The notes under the pieces: model-generated
What the model saw: only the letters and a program-made list of their open reading frames with translations
What the model was told of the DNA's origin: nothing
Database searches by the model: none
Translations under genes and position numbers: made by a program
Part shown: positions 33,674-41,818 of the stretch, in pieces
Numbering within the stretch: position 1 is the stretch's first letter
Layout: each line of letters begins with the position of its first letter
Assembly: GCA_943787205.1 (NCBI GenBank)
Contig: CALSLN010000006.1
Span: forward strand, 78,169-142,168
DNA: 64,000 bases
Direction: 5' to 3'
Origin: an uncultured Rhodospirillaceae bacterium
GTDB lineage: Bacteria > Pseudomonadota > Alphaproteobacteria > Rhodospirillales > Rhodospirillaceae

Positions 33674-34225
33674 CTACTCAAGGCACCTGATTAGGGCGAC
33701 ATCGTAATATTCGTGAAGCTTCCACGCATGCTGCTTCATCTCTTCGGCATGAGATTTAAAGTCTGCAAATTCTTGATCTAGAGAATGTCCAAAGAATTCT
33801 TCAAGTACAGACTCTGGGCCGGCTATCGCCGCTAGGTCCGGCTTCTCACATACGATAATGAAACTCATGGCCTCATCAAAAACTGCATAATCACCGGGTT
33901 CGTACTTAAAGTTGACTTCGGAAAGCCCTACCTCATCGGCTGAAAATTCCGCAGCCACACATACTCCCTGACGCATAGCTTCTTGAGCAGGAACACCTAT
34001 CCACTCGCCAATAGCTAGTGATATTAAATGCTCGTTCCCCTTGCGTTCAATGTAGTTTTTTATCTGTGGTAACCACTCACAGACAGATTCTTCAGTCTGC
34101 AATATCCTGCACCAGCGCCTAGTTTGCAGCGCCTCGTTCGATATCCAGTGCTTTCTATCTAGCAATGGCTCAACCAAGGAAATGAGCCGTTCTACTCTGC
34201 GAGCGTCACCTATTTCTATGATCAT
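33674..34225 (-). CDS. Protein of unknown function
   Basis: 183 residues, no signal peptide or membrane helix. The ATG at 34225 is preferred over a TTG two codons upstream; GTTTGGAA precedes it. The sequence is acidic and mainly helical (RRVERLISLVEPLLDRKHWIS, QIKNYIERKGNEHLISLAIGEWIG, VLEEFFGHSLDQEFADFKSHAEE). The codon use is A/T-richer than its neighbours, hinting at separate ancestry. I do not recognise the family. It stands alone: 217 bases without a gene separate it from the DsbA gene and 64 bases from the peptidase gene. Confidence 0.55.
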   Translation of the reverse strand: MIIEIGDARRVERLISLVEPLLDRKHWISNEALQTRRWCRILQTEESVCEWLPQIKNYIERKGNEHLISLAIGEWIGVPAQEAMRQGVCVAAEFSADEVGLSEVNFKYEPGDYAVFDEAMSFIIVCEKPDLAAIAGPESVLEEFFGHSLDQEFADFKSHAEEMKQHAWKLHEYYDVALIRCLE

Positions 34226-34289
34226 TTCCAAACCCTAGCTTCCAACGTATCTGAGCTTAGCGGTATGTCGTACGCATTCCTGCGTGGAA

Positions 34290-36104
34290 CTACGTGCCGA
34301 TTACCTCAACAATCCAATCTCTCACCTGGCTTTCGAGCACATCGAGGGGAAGCGCACCGCTGGCCAGCACAACATCGTGATAGGCGCGAATGTCAAAGGC
34401 GGCGCCAAGCGCCACTTCTGCCTCGCGACGCAACTCTAGAATTTTCAACATGCCGATTTTGTAAGCCGTCGCCTGGCCCGGCATGACGATGTAGCGCTCG
34501 ATGGATTTCACAGTTTCCGCTTCGGGGGCCGGTGTATTCTCTTGGAGGTAGGTAATAGCCTGTTCGCGGGTCCAGCGTTTGTCGTGCAGGCCGGTGTCTA
34601 CGACCAAACGGCAAGCGCGCCATAGCTCCATAGAAAGACGCCCGAAGTCTGCATAGGGGTCTTCATAGAAGCCCATTTCCTTCGGCAGAAACTCTGAGTA
34701 CAGCCCCCAGCCTTCGATATAGGCAGTGTATCCGCCATAGCGACGGAACTTAGGTACACCTTCAAGCTCTTGAGCAATGGCTATCTGCATATGATGCCCA
34801 GGAATGGCTTCGTGAAATGCAAGGGCGTCCAGCTCGTACACAGCCATGTCGGCCATATCGTAGAGGTTGACGTAATAGGTGCCCGGTCGAGACCCATCTG
34901 GTGATGGCGATTGATAGAACGCCTTGCCGGCCGATCGTTCGCGGAAGGCCTCGACCCGTTTCACCGAGAGTGACGCTTCAGGCAACGTCGCGAAGGCCGT
35001 GTCCAGACGCGCGCCCATTTCGCCAATCAGCCGATCCGTCTTTTGCAGGTACTGATCCCGCCCCTCATCCGTATTGGGATAATAGAACTGCGGGTCGTCA
35101 CGCATGAAGGCAAAGAACTCCTGTAGATCTCCGTCAAAACCGACTTGGGTCATAATCCCGCGCATCTCATCGTGGATACGGGCGACCTCGGATAGACCGA
35201 GATCGTGAATTTCCGTGGCAGTGAGGTCCGTCGTGGTCATCTCTCGCAAAAGATATTTGTAATACGCCTCGCCGTCCGGGTGCTTCCATGCGCCGTCATC
35301 AGACGTGGCAAGCGCCTGTTGCTCCAGGACCAATGTTTTGAGGTCCGCGTACGCCGGTGCCACCGCGTTGAGCAAGGCTTGCTCAGCCTGAACGATCAAC
35401 GCCGCCTTTTCGTCCGCACTGATTTCGAGCGCACCGACTTTCTTGCGAAAGTCTTCAAGTACGGCCGTATCTTCGTTGCTGTCATCGTAAGGTCGACCGC
35501 TGAGAACGTTATCGATATCGCGCAACACATGCGTAAACACGAATTTAGGAGGCAGAATACCCATACCTTGGGACTCGCGCATCTGCGCCATCACACCGCC
35601 AAAGTATTCAGGGATACCGTTAAGGCGGGCAATGTACGCCTCAGCATCTGTGATCGTATCGACCCGATGAATATTAATTAAAAATGCGGGCGTTTCCGAT
35701 TGCTCGCCAAACATCTGATTGACGAGATAGGTATGGTGGCGGAACTGCTCTCCGGCCAGAATCTTTTCCATTTCGGCTTTGTAGAGCTGATGGCTCAATT
35801 GAGCTTGTGGACCGAGACTATCGAAATCGAAGGCTTCGATGTCGGCGATCGTTTGTGACGCAAGCTCTAACCCTTCGGCTATATGTTCCGGGGAACGATC
35901 ATCCCACTTGTCGTAGTCATCCTTGATACCAAGGTAAGATTGCCATGTCGGGCTACGATTGACCCAGAGATCAAACCGCTCATCTAAGAAGGTATTGAAG
36001 CGTTCCGTTTCTGTCCCGTCCTGAGAGACTGTCTCTGGCTCGCCACAAGCCACAAGACCAAATGCCACACCAGCGATTAAAATTCGGGAAAGAGGTCGGT
36101 TCAT
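34290..36104 (-). CDS. DUF885 family metallopeptidase-like lipoprotein
   Basis: 604 residues. The lipobox VACGE after a short hydrophobic stretch (ILIAGVAFGLVAC) marks it as a lipoprotein. The C-terminal half has the zinc motif AFHEAIPGHHMQIA (H-E-x5-H-H), followed by a conserved GYTAYIEGWGLYSEFLPKEMG with the third-ligand Glu, as in DUF885 proteins related to M32/M3 peptidases. The N-terminal part has RFDLWVNRSPTWQSYLGIKDDYDKWDD, a family signature. Length is typical (~600). It lies 17 bases downstream of an OppA-like gene on the same strand, so it may degrade peptides that the binding protein captures. Confidence 0.88.
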   Translation of the reverse strand: MNRPLSRILIAGVAFGLVACGEPETVSQDGTETERFNTFLDERFDLWVNRSPTWQSYLGIKDDYDKWDDRSPEHIAEGLELASQTIADIEAFDFDSLGPQAQLSHQLYKAEMEKILAGEQFRHHTYLVNQMFGEQSETPAFLINIHRVDTITDAEAYIARLNGIPEYFGGVMAQMRESQGMGILPPKFVFTHVLRDIDNVLSGRPYDDSNEDTAVLEDFRKKVGALEISADEKAALIVQAEQALLNAVAPAYADLKTLVLEQQALATSDDGAWKHPDGEAYYKYLLREMTTTDLTATEIHDLGLSEVARIHDEMRGIMTQVGFDGDLQEFFAFMRDDPQFYYPNTDEGRDQYLQKTDRLIGEMGARLDTAFATLPEASLSVKRVEAFRERSAGKAFYQSPSPDGSRPGTYYVNLYDMADMAVYELDALAFHEAIPGHHMQIAIAQELEGVPKFRRYGGYTAYIEGWGLYSEFLPKEMGFYEDPYADFGRLSMELWRACRLVVDTGLHDKRWTREQAITYLQENTPAPEAETVKSIERYIVMPGQATAYKIGMLKILELRREAEVALGAAFDIRAYHDVVLASGALPLDVLESQVRDWIVEVIGT

Positions 36105-36121
36105 CCTGGATTTCCTTTTTA

Positions 36122-37714
36122 CTATTCGTCGATAAACGACAAATACCGGGTGCGATGAGCATTAGAAATATTATCAATAAAACCCTGAATGCGGTTTGAG
36201 ACCAAAATACGATTGCTTGCGTAGTCAAGCATGATGACAGGGTGATCATCGAGCATGATTTGCTCTGCCTGAGACATGAGCTGCGCTCTCTTTTCCAGGT
36301 CTAGCGTCACTGCCGCTTCATTCACGAGCATATCAAAATCTGGGTTGCAATATTTTGCCCAATTCATGGGGCCGGAATCACACAACAATAAATACAAGAA
36401 ATTATAAGGATCGTTGTAATCCGCATGCCAACCACCATCTCCCATTTCGTAATCGCCTTGGTCCATCTTGCTATATGAAATGCGCGAATCGTAGGCCGCG
36501 ATTTCAGCAACAACGCCGGCCCGGCGGAGCATAGCGGCAACGGCGGATAACCGACGCGTGTTATCGTAAGAACCCCGATAGGACAATTCGAAACGCAATG
36601 GGTTGTCTTCAGAGTACCCTGCCTCTGACAGCAAGCGCTTTGCCTCCGCCACGCGCTCCGGCATGGCCATGCTGACGAAGTCCACCTGGGCGCCAGCCTG
36701 ATGGTTCGCCATTTCCGGTGGCACAAACGCATAGGCAGATCGCGCACCGACAGCCACGATCCGGTCGTTGATGATTTCACGATCAACAAGCATGGAGACT
36801 GCCTTACGCACACGCTTATCGTCGAACGGCGGCTTGCTCGTGTTCATGGGCAAAAATCTATTCCCAAGGCTGGGAACGACACGGGCTTCGCCTGGAAGTC
36901 TTTGCGTCACCTCGTCCAGCATGGTTGAGGGGAAACCTTCAGTCATCAGGTTCGTATCCAACTCGCCGGTCTCAAACATCTTCAAGCCGGTGCGACTGTC
37001 CTCAATCGGATAGTAAAATACCGTATCAATGGCAACGTTCGCTGCATCATAAAACTTCGGGTTCTTGGACACCTTCACATGGGAGTTCGTCACCCACTCT
37101 TGCAGCACATAGGCCCCATTCGTGACCATTCTTCCCGCCTTAACCCAATCCTCCCCGTGCACGGCAAAGGCATGTTGCGGAATGGGATAGGTCGTGTAGT
37201 GAGCCAACAATTGCGTGAAAAACGGAACAGGGCTTTCCAATGTGATTTCGACCGTCTTCGGGTTGAGCGCCACGACACCGATCTCATCTGGGTTCATCTT
37301 ACCCGTATTGATCGCCCGGGCATTTTTGATCGGGAAAAGAAGGGACGCATAACGCGCGGCTGTTACCGGGTCCATAATGCGACGCATGCCAAAAACAAAA
37401 TCACTCGCCGTCACCGGCACACCATCAGACCAGAACAAACCCTCTCGCAATGTGAACGTATAGACCAAGCCATCTTCGCTGATCGTCCAGCTTTCAGCAG
37501 ACCCGGGAACAATATCGCCATTGGCTGCTTCCGTCGTCAGACCGAGAAACATGTCGCCAATGATTTCGTTTTCCCAGACCCCTGCCGCCCGGTGAGGGTC
37601 CAACGTATCCGGCTCTTTGCTATTACCGCGATGCAATACAACTTCCGCAAGGGCAACGCTGGTCAGCCCCAACACGAGGGACAGAGCTAAAACGGCATAC
37701 CGCAACGAGTTCAT
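36122..37714 (-). CDS. OppA-like peptide ABC transporter substrate-binding protein
   Basis: 530 residues, SBP_bac_5 family, close to OppA/MppA. Signal peptide MNSLRYAVLALSLVLGLTSVALA. Landmarks are VLHRGNSKEPDTLDPHRAAGVWENEIIGDMF, WTISEDGLVYTFTLREGLFWSDGVPVTASDF, TNGAYVLQEW, SYRGSYDNTRRLSAVAAMLR, and GGWHADYNDPYNFLYLLLCDSG followed by NWAKYCNPDFD, as in oligopeptide binders. No permease or ATPase genes are adjacent. The downstream DUF885 peptidase gene is only 17 bases away. It is divergent from the methyltransferase gene, with about 140 bases between the starts. Confidence 0.9.
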   Translation of the reverse strand: MNSLRYAVLALSLVLGLTSVALAEVVLHRGNSKEPDTLDPHRAAGVWENEIIGDMFLGLTTEAANGDIVPGSAESWTISEDGLVYTFTLREGLFWSDGVPVTASDFVFGMRRIMDPVTAARYASLLFPIKNARAINTGKMNPDEIGVVALNPKTVEITLESPVPFFTQLLAHYTTYPIPQHAFAVHGEDWVKAGRMVTNGAYVLQEWVTNSHVKVSKNPKFYDAANVAIDTVFYYPIEDSRTGLKMFETGELDTNLMTEGFPSTMLDEVTQRLPGEARVVPSLGNRFLPMNTSKPPFDDKRVRKAVSMLVDREIINDRIVAVGARSAYAFVPPEMANHQAGAQVDFVSMAMPERVAEAKRLLSEAGYSEDNPLRFELSYRGSYDNTRRLSAVAAMLRRAGVVAEIAAYDSRISYSKMDQGDYEMGDGGWHADYNDPYNFLYLLLCDSGPMNWAKYCNPDFDMLVNEAAVTLDLEKRAQLMSQAEQIMLDDHPVIMLDYASNRILVSNRIQGFIDNISNAHRTRYLSFIDE

Positions 37715-37857
37715 ACAGGGCTCCGAAAGGTCATGGGATTTATTGGCCGAACCATACCGGTTTGAGCCGTGGATGAGTCAAGGTGATTCAGCACCGCTAG
37801 TTGACACAGTCGCCCGGCCCACCCACTCTTTACTCCCCTTTCTCAAGCCGAATATGG

Positions 37858-38979
37858 ATGCGGATCGTGCCGGACACACACAGCAATCGCCCTCCCACCT
37901 TCGACGCAAAGCAAAGCCGCGATTACACGGCGTTTCAGGAGTTCATACGGTGCTCCTATGTCGCCGTGAATTCCAAAGCAAACGAAGAGGCCTATCGCGC
38001 CTATTTTAAAGAGCGGGACTCCCATTATGCAGGGGAACCTGAAACTCGCGAAAGCGCGGCCCGGATCATGGACACGCTGCCAGAATATCAATTGAAGGCC
38101 TGGGGCATTCGCAATCTACGACGCTTAAAGTACAGCCAGCCGGATGTGGGCATCGACACAATGGTTCACGGACAACGCGACGCCTTAGAAAAAGAGCTCG
38201 ACGCACTCATTGCTGATGCAGGCGATGAGCTGCAGCTGAATCTAGACATTAAGATGCCGGATTACTTTGAGTGGGTCGATTTTCATCAGCAGCCCGGTGG
38301 CGTTTGGCGCGACGACGTGGATGGCCTGATCTATGATTACGGTCGACGCACAACAAACCCGAACCAATCAGACCCAAACAAAGTGTATCACCTGATGTGG
38401 GAACATCTTCCAGAAGGGAAAGACTACACCCGCGTACTCGACTGGGGCACGGGACATGGCGGCGGCATCATCGCGTGGATGCAGGACCACCCAGAGTCAG
38501 AGGGATACGGTGTCGATATTGCCGCTCCCTGCGTCAAGCTGGCCCATGTGCGGGCGCGTGAAGCGGGCGTACCTGTTAAGTTCTCCCAGCAAGACATTAT
38601 GGCCATGGACTACGAAGACGACTCTTTCGACATGGTCTTTCACATGTTTATGCTTCACGAGTTTCCTCAGCAGGTCACACCGGATCTGTTCAAGGAAGTC
38701 CGGCGCATCCTAAAACCGGGCGGCGTTTTTATCGGAATGGAACTTGCGTTAGTCCCAGACCAACCGGCTCAGCACGTGATTCAGTTCTCAGATGCATGGC
38801 TCAACAATGAGCCCTACATGCCTGCTTGCGTTGACGCAGATTATGCAGGAATGGGCAAAGCGGCTGGCTTCTCAAAATCGGTTGCGATTCCAGCCGAGAT
38901 GAACAAATACGCGCTGGGCCCAGCGTCGAAGGACACACCACCTAAGACGACATGGAATTTCTACGTGATGGAAAAATAG
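37858..38979 (+). CDS. SAM-dependent methyltransferase with an N-terminal extension
   Basis: About 373 residues. The C-terminal ~200 form a class I Rossmann methyltransferase: RVLDWGTGHGGGIIAWM (motif I, SAM binding), EGYGVDIAAPCVKLAHVRA (motif II acidic), QQDIMAMDYEDDSFDMVFHMFMLHEFPQ (motif IV) and EVRRILKPGGVFIGMEL. The N-terminal ~180 residues (YTAFQEFIRCSYVAVNSKANEEAYRAYF, ARIMDTLPEYQLKAWGIRNLRR, DIKMPDYFEWVDFHQQPGG) are an unrecognised domain, perhaps substrate-binding. The start is taken at ATG 37858; an earlier in-frame GTG is possible. The small gene at 38993 follows by 13 bases. The substrate is unknown. Confidence 0.8.
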   Translation: MRIVPDTHSNRPPTFDAKQSRDYTAFQEFIRCSYVAVNSKANEEAYRAYFKERDSHYAGEPETRESAARIMDTLPEYQLKAWGIRNLRRLKYSQPDVGIDTMVHGQRDALEKELDALIADAGDELQLNLDIKMPDYFEWVDFHQQPGGVWRDDVDGLIYDYGRRTTNPNQSDPNKVYHLMWEHLPEGKDYTRVLDWGTGHGGGIIAWMQDHPESEGYGVDIAAPCVKLAHVRAREAGVPVKFSQQDIMAMDYEDDSFDMVFHMFMLHEFPQQVTPDLFKEVRRILKPGGVFIGMELALVPDQPAQHVIQFSDAWLNNEPYMPACVDADYAGMGKAAGFSKSVAIPAEMNKYALGPASKDTPPKTTWNFYVMEK

Positions 38980-38992
38980 GAAAGCTGCAGCT

Positions 38993-39340
38993 GTGAGCGA
39001 ATCTTCACCCTACAAAACCTATCCAACCGGACCTGTGACGGATAAAGAGCCGGTGCTTGTCCGCGACTTGCCACAAGATCGGATTATCTCTGCATTGGTC
39101 ACCTTGGCAGGCGAGCTCTACATGGTGCGCGACCGCGTGAAAGTGCTAGAGGCGGAACTTGAGAAGAACGATATTCTCCCACCAGATGCCGTTGAAACCC
39201 ATGAGGACACGCCTGACCAAGCGGCGGCTCGGACAGCAGATGCCCAAGCCTTCGCTGATCGGTTCTGGCTGCAACTCACAATGTCGGACGAACCCGTGTC
39301 CTATGTGGACCCAGCCATTAAGACTTATCTGAATGACTAA
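38993..39340 (+). CDS. Small protein of unknown function, methyltransferase partner
   Basis: 115 residues from a GTG start preceded by AGGAAAG. An acidic protein with a central helical, possibly coiled-coil stretch (LVTLAGELYMVRDRVKVLEAELEKNDI) and a C-terminal AFADRFWLQLTMSDEPVSY. No signal peptide. It follows the methyltransferase gene by 13 bases and probably works with it. I do not recognise the family. Confidence 0.6.
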   Translation: MSESSPYKTYPTGPVTDKEPVLVRDLPQDRIISALVTLAGELYMVRDRVKVLEAELEKNDILPPDAVETHEDTPDQAAARTADAQAFADRFWLQLTMSDEPVSYVDPAIKTYLND

Positions 39341-39371
39341 GATGCATCGGCCTTAAAAAAGGAATTTCGCA

Positions 39372-39842
39372 ATGACCCTTCGCAACGCCACACGCCTTCT
39401 CGCTACACTGTTCCTGTGGTTAACCGCTGCAGGCAGTGCCGCCGCACAAAATGCAGAAAATACGCCGACCAATATCGTCCGCAACCCCACAGGTGGCTAC
39501 ACCCAACGCAGTGTCGAAATTCCACCAGGCTCTCGCATTCTATTCATCAGTGGGCAAACGGCGACGGACGCCGATGGCAACACACCTCCGGATGCAGAAA
39601 CACAAGCCGACATCGTCTATGCCAAAGTTGGGCAAACATTACAGGATGCCGGTATGAATTGGAGCGACGTGGTCAAAACCAACCTTTATATGGTCAATCC
39701 ATCTGACATCGGTGCGATCATCAAAGCCGGGGCTAAGCACAACCCCGGAGGCAAACAGGCCGGCACGCTTGTCTACGTGAAGGCCCTCGCCTATCCAGAC
39801 GTGCTCATTGAACTGGAAGCGGTCGCTGCCAAAAAAGAGTAG
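39372..39842 (+). CDS. Exported RidA family protein
   Basis: 156 residues. A Sec signal peptide (LLATLFLWLTAAGSAAA) precedes a complete RidA domain: SVEIPPGSRILFISGQTATDADGN, ETQADIVYAKVGQTLQDAGMNWSDVVKTNLYMVNPSDIGAI, LVYVKALAYPDVLIELEAVA. The arginine that orients substrate in canonical RidA (in the 'PxR' stretch before this last strand) is absent; the site reads GGKQAG. So it is likely a Rid subgroup without imine-deaminase activity. Periplasmic location is also atypical. It is 31 bases downstream of the small gene on the same strand. Confidence 0.82.
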   Translation: MTLRNATRLLATLFLWLTAAGSAAAQNAENTPTNIVRNPTGGYTQRSVEIPPGSRILFISGQTATDADGNTPPDAETQADIVYAKVGQTLQDAGMNWSDVVKTNLYMVNPSDIGAIIKAGAKHNPGGKQAGTLVYVKALAYPDVLIELEAVAAKKE

Positions 39843-39983
39843 GGCGAGCGGGTGCAAACGGCGCTCCGCCCCCCTATATAAAGGCCACCCAAACACATCA
39901 CGTCTGTGAGCCGCGCTAACCGCGTGCAACTGGCACCCATTGCCTATGGCCTGCCAGGCCACTGAGCCATCGGAGATTTCTTC

Positions 39984-41276
39984 ATGCGATCCATTCTATC
40001 CTGCATCGCCCTCAGCTTGTTTCTTGCCCTGCCCGCCGCTGCAGACACAGTGCTTATCGCACCGACAGAGCCCCTGGTTTCTGGCGATGTTGTCCAGGTC
40101 ACCGTTCTATTTACCAACGGCGGCGAGCATATGGAGCGTGTTGTTGTCCCTTCTCTGGTCCGCTACACGCTGAAAGGTCTCTCAGGTTCGATAGAAGGCA
40201 TTATTGAGCTGAGCCAACAGGAACAGGCCGGTCGTATCAACTTAGGTGCCGGCGACTTTGTTCGGCACACCTATGACATGCAGGTGCCTGACGGCTGGAC
40301 TGGAATGGGCCGCCTGTCTCTTGCGATCCTTGACGGCCCCATGACCTTGGTTGAAATCACCGCACCGGGTGTGCAACTGGCTAGTCTTGCCGGTCCTTAC
40401 TCAGAGGCTCTGGTTTTAAACTCTGGTGAAACGGCAGACGCAGACATCACGAATGACGATGTCGTTGATTCGATCATGACTGCTGTCGATGATGTGTATG
40501 AACCTGACGAAGACGGTCCCTTTGGCATTCACGAACCGATGTATCTCGTATACGGCGTAAATCCAGATGAAGTGAAATTCCAGATCAGTTTCAAGTACCG
40601 CCTGTTTCACAACATCAAAGATTCATCGTCTTTGAAGTGGCTACAAAATTTACACGTCGGATACACCCAGCTTTCCTTCTGGGATTTCGATTCAGCATCC
40701 AAGCCCTTTCGGGATTCCAGCTACAAGCCGGAATTTTTCTATGACATTGGCGATCCAAGCGATCCAGATGGACTTATGTTCCCTGGCCTCGGGCTTAGGC
40801 ATGTTCGTGTCGGCTTCCTGCACGAATCAAATGGGCAAGATGGACTGGCCTCGCGCAGCCTGAACTACGCCTACATCCAGCCCGAGTTTATCTATGACTT
40901 TGACCGCCCGGCGGAAGACTGCCGCGAATGCGAATGGTGGGAGTTATCCGTCAAACCCAAAGTATGGCGCTACGTTGGAAGCACCTCTGACAATCCGACC
41001 ATCGATGATTTCCGTGGCCATGCAGAACTCTCCGTTCGATTGATGGAACGTAACGTTCGACGACAGTCGGGATTAGGCCTGATGGCTTCCTTGCGGAAAG
41101 GAGACGTTCAGGACAAAGCGACGTTGCAAATTGACGCGACGACACCATTCCCCTTTGTGCAGAAACTCTTCACGCCCAATTTGCATGCGCAATTTATTAG
41201 TGGGTACAGCGAGAGCCTCATCGGATTTGATCAGAAAGATACGCGGTTCAGGATTGGCCTTGGCACACGCTGGTAA
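39984..41276 (+). CDS. Outer-membrane phospholipase A1 (OMPLA-like) with N-terminal domain
   Basis: 430 residues. Signal peptide MRSILSCIALSLFLALPAAA. The C-terminal ~240 residues form a 12-strand barrel-type domain with the OMPLA catalytic set: VGFLHESNGQDGLASRSLNYAY places His280, Ser282 and Asn294 at the same 2- and 14-residue spacing as His142/Ser144/Asn156 of E. coli PldA. It ends RIGLGTRW with a terminal aromatic, a barrel assembly signal. Residues ~21-180 are an extra beta-rich domain (VLIAPTEPLVSGDVVQVTVLF, MERVVVPSLVRYTL) not present in the 289-residue E. coli protein. It hydrolyses acyl chains of phospholipids in the outer leaflet. Confidence 0.87.
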   Translation: MRSILSCIALSLFLALPAAADTVLIAPTEPLVSGDVVQVTVLFTNGGEHMERVVVPSLVRYTLKGLSGSIEGIIELSQQEQAGRINLGAGDFVRHTYDMQVPDGWTGMGRLSLAILDGPMTLVEITAPGVQLASLAGPYSEALVLNSGETADADITNDDVVDSIMTAVDDVYEPDEDGPFGIHEPMYLVYGVNPDEVKFQISFKYRLFHNIKDSSSLKWLQNLHVGYTQLSFWDFDSASKPFRDSSYKPEFFYDIGDPSDPDGLMFPGLGLRHVRVGFLHESNGQDGLASRSLNYAYIQPEFIYDFDRPAEDCRECEWWELSVKPKVWRYVGSTSDNPTIDDFRGHAELSVRLMERNVRRQSGLGLMASLRKGDVQDKATLQIDATTPFPFVQKLFTPNLHAQFISGYSESLIGFDQKDTRFRIGLGTRW

Positions 41277-41291
41277 ATGCTAACTGCGTGT

Positions 41292-41705
41292 TTATTCGGA
41301 AAATTTAACAATCAGCGTCTTGAGATCTGGCTCGTCCACAGCATCAGCGGCTTCCGCAACACTCATCCACTGCCGTTCGCGTTTCTCATAGTCCGGGAAC
41401 TCATCCAAAATCTGTGACACTTCGAGCGGGAAGACTTTGACGTGATGAAGGATATCCTCGTCCTCATCAGCCTTTTCATAAGTGTATGAGCCAATACTGT
41501 CGGCCTGCAGGTTGCCCATAACACCGGCTTCTTCAAAGGCCTCAAATTCGGCGGACTCTCGAATCGTCAACCCTGGCTCGATATTTCCCTTGGGAAGAAT
41601 CCACCTGCGGGTGCCGAGTGAGGTGATCAGCATGACGCGCCGCTGGGACGCCGTATCTTGAAACGGCAGCGCTGCGCATTGGCGAAAGCGAGGAATTCGT
41701 ATCAT
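41292..41705 (-). CDS. Nudix hydrolase
   Basis: 137 residues from the ATG at 41705. A Nudix box is visible as GNIEPGLTIRESAEFEAFEEAGV. The core EAxEEAG Glu residues that bind metal are present, but two positions of the consensus differ (Leu for the first Glu, Phe for the Arg). The preceding WILPKGNIEPG is typical of the diphosphoinositol-polyphosphate/ADP-ribose type. It ends WMSVAEAADAVDEPDLKTLI, as in that group. It cleaves a nucleoside-diphosphate-linked compound; the substrate is unknown. Divergent from the phosphate transporter gene, with about 110 bases between the starts. Confidence 0.85.
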   Translation of the reverse strand: MIRIPRFRQCAALPFQDTASQRRVMLITSLGTRRWILPKGNIEPGLTIRESAEFEAFEEAGVMGNLQADSIGSYTYEKADEDEDILHHVKVFPLEVSQILDEFPDYEKRERQWMSVAEAADAVDEPDLKTLIVKFSE

Positions 41706-41818
41706 CGGTGCGTCATAACCCAGAATAACCAGCAGGGGACGTTGACCCTGTCGGGTAAACGTCGTTAAGTCCGTTTCAGTATTATGACAGATTTGTGACG
41801 CTGGACCAAAAAACGCCC

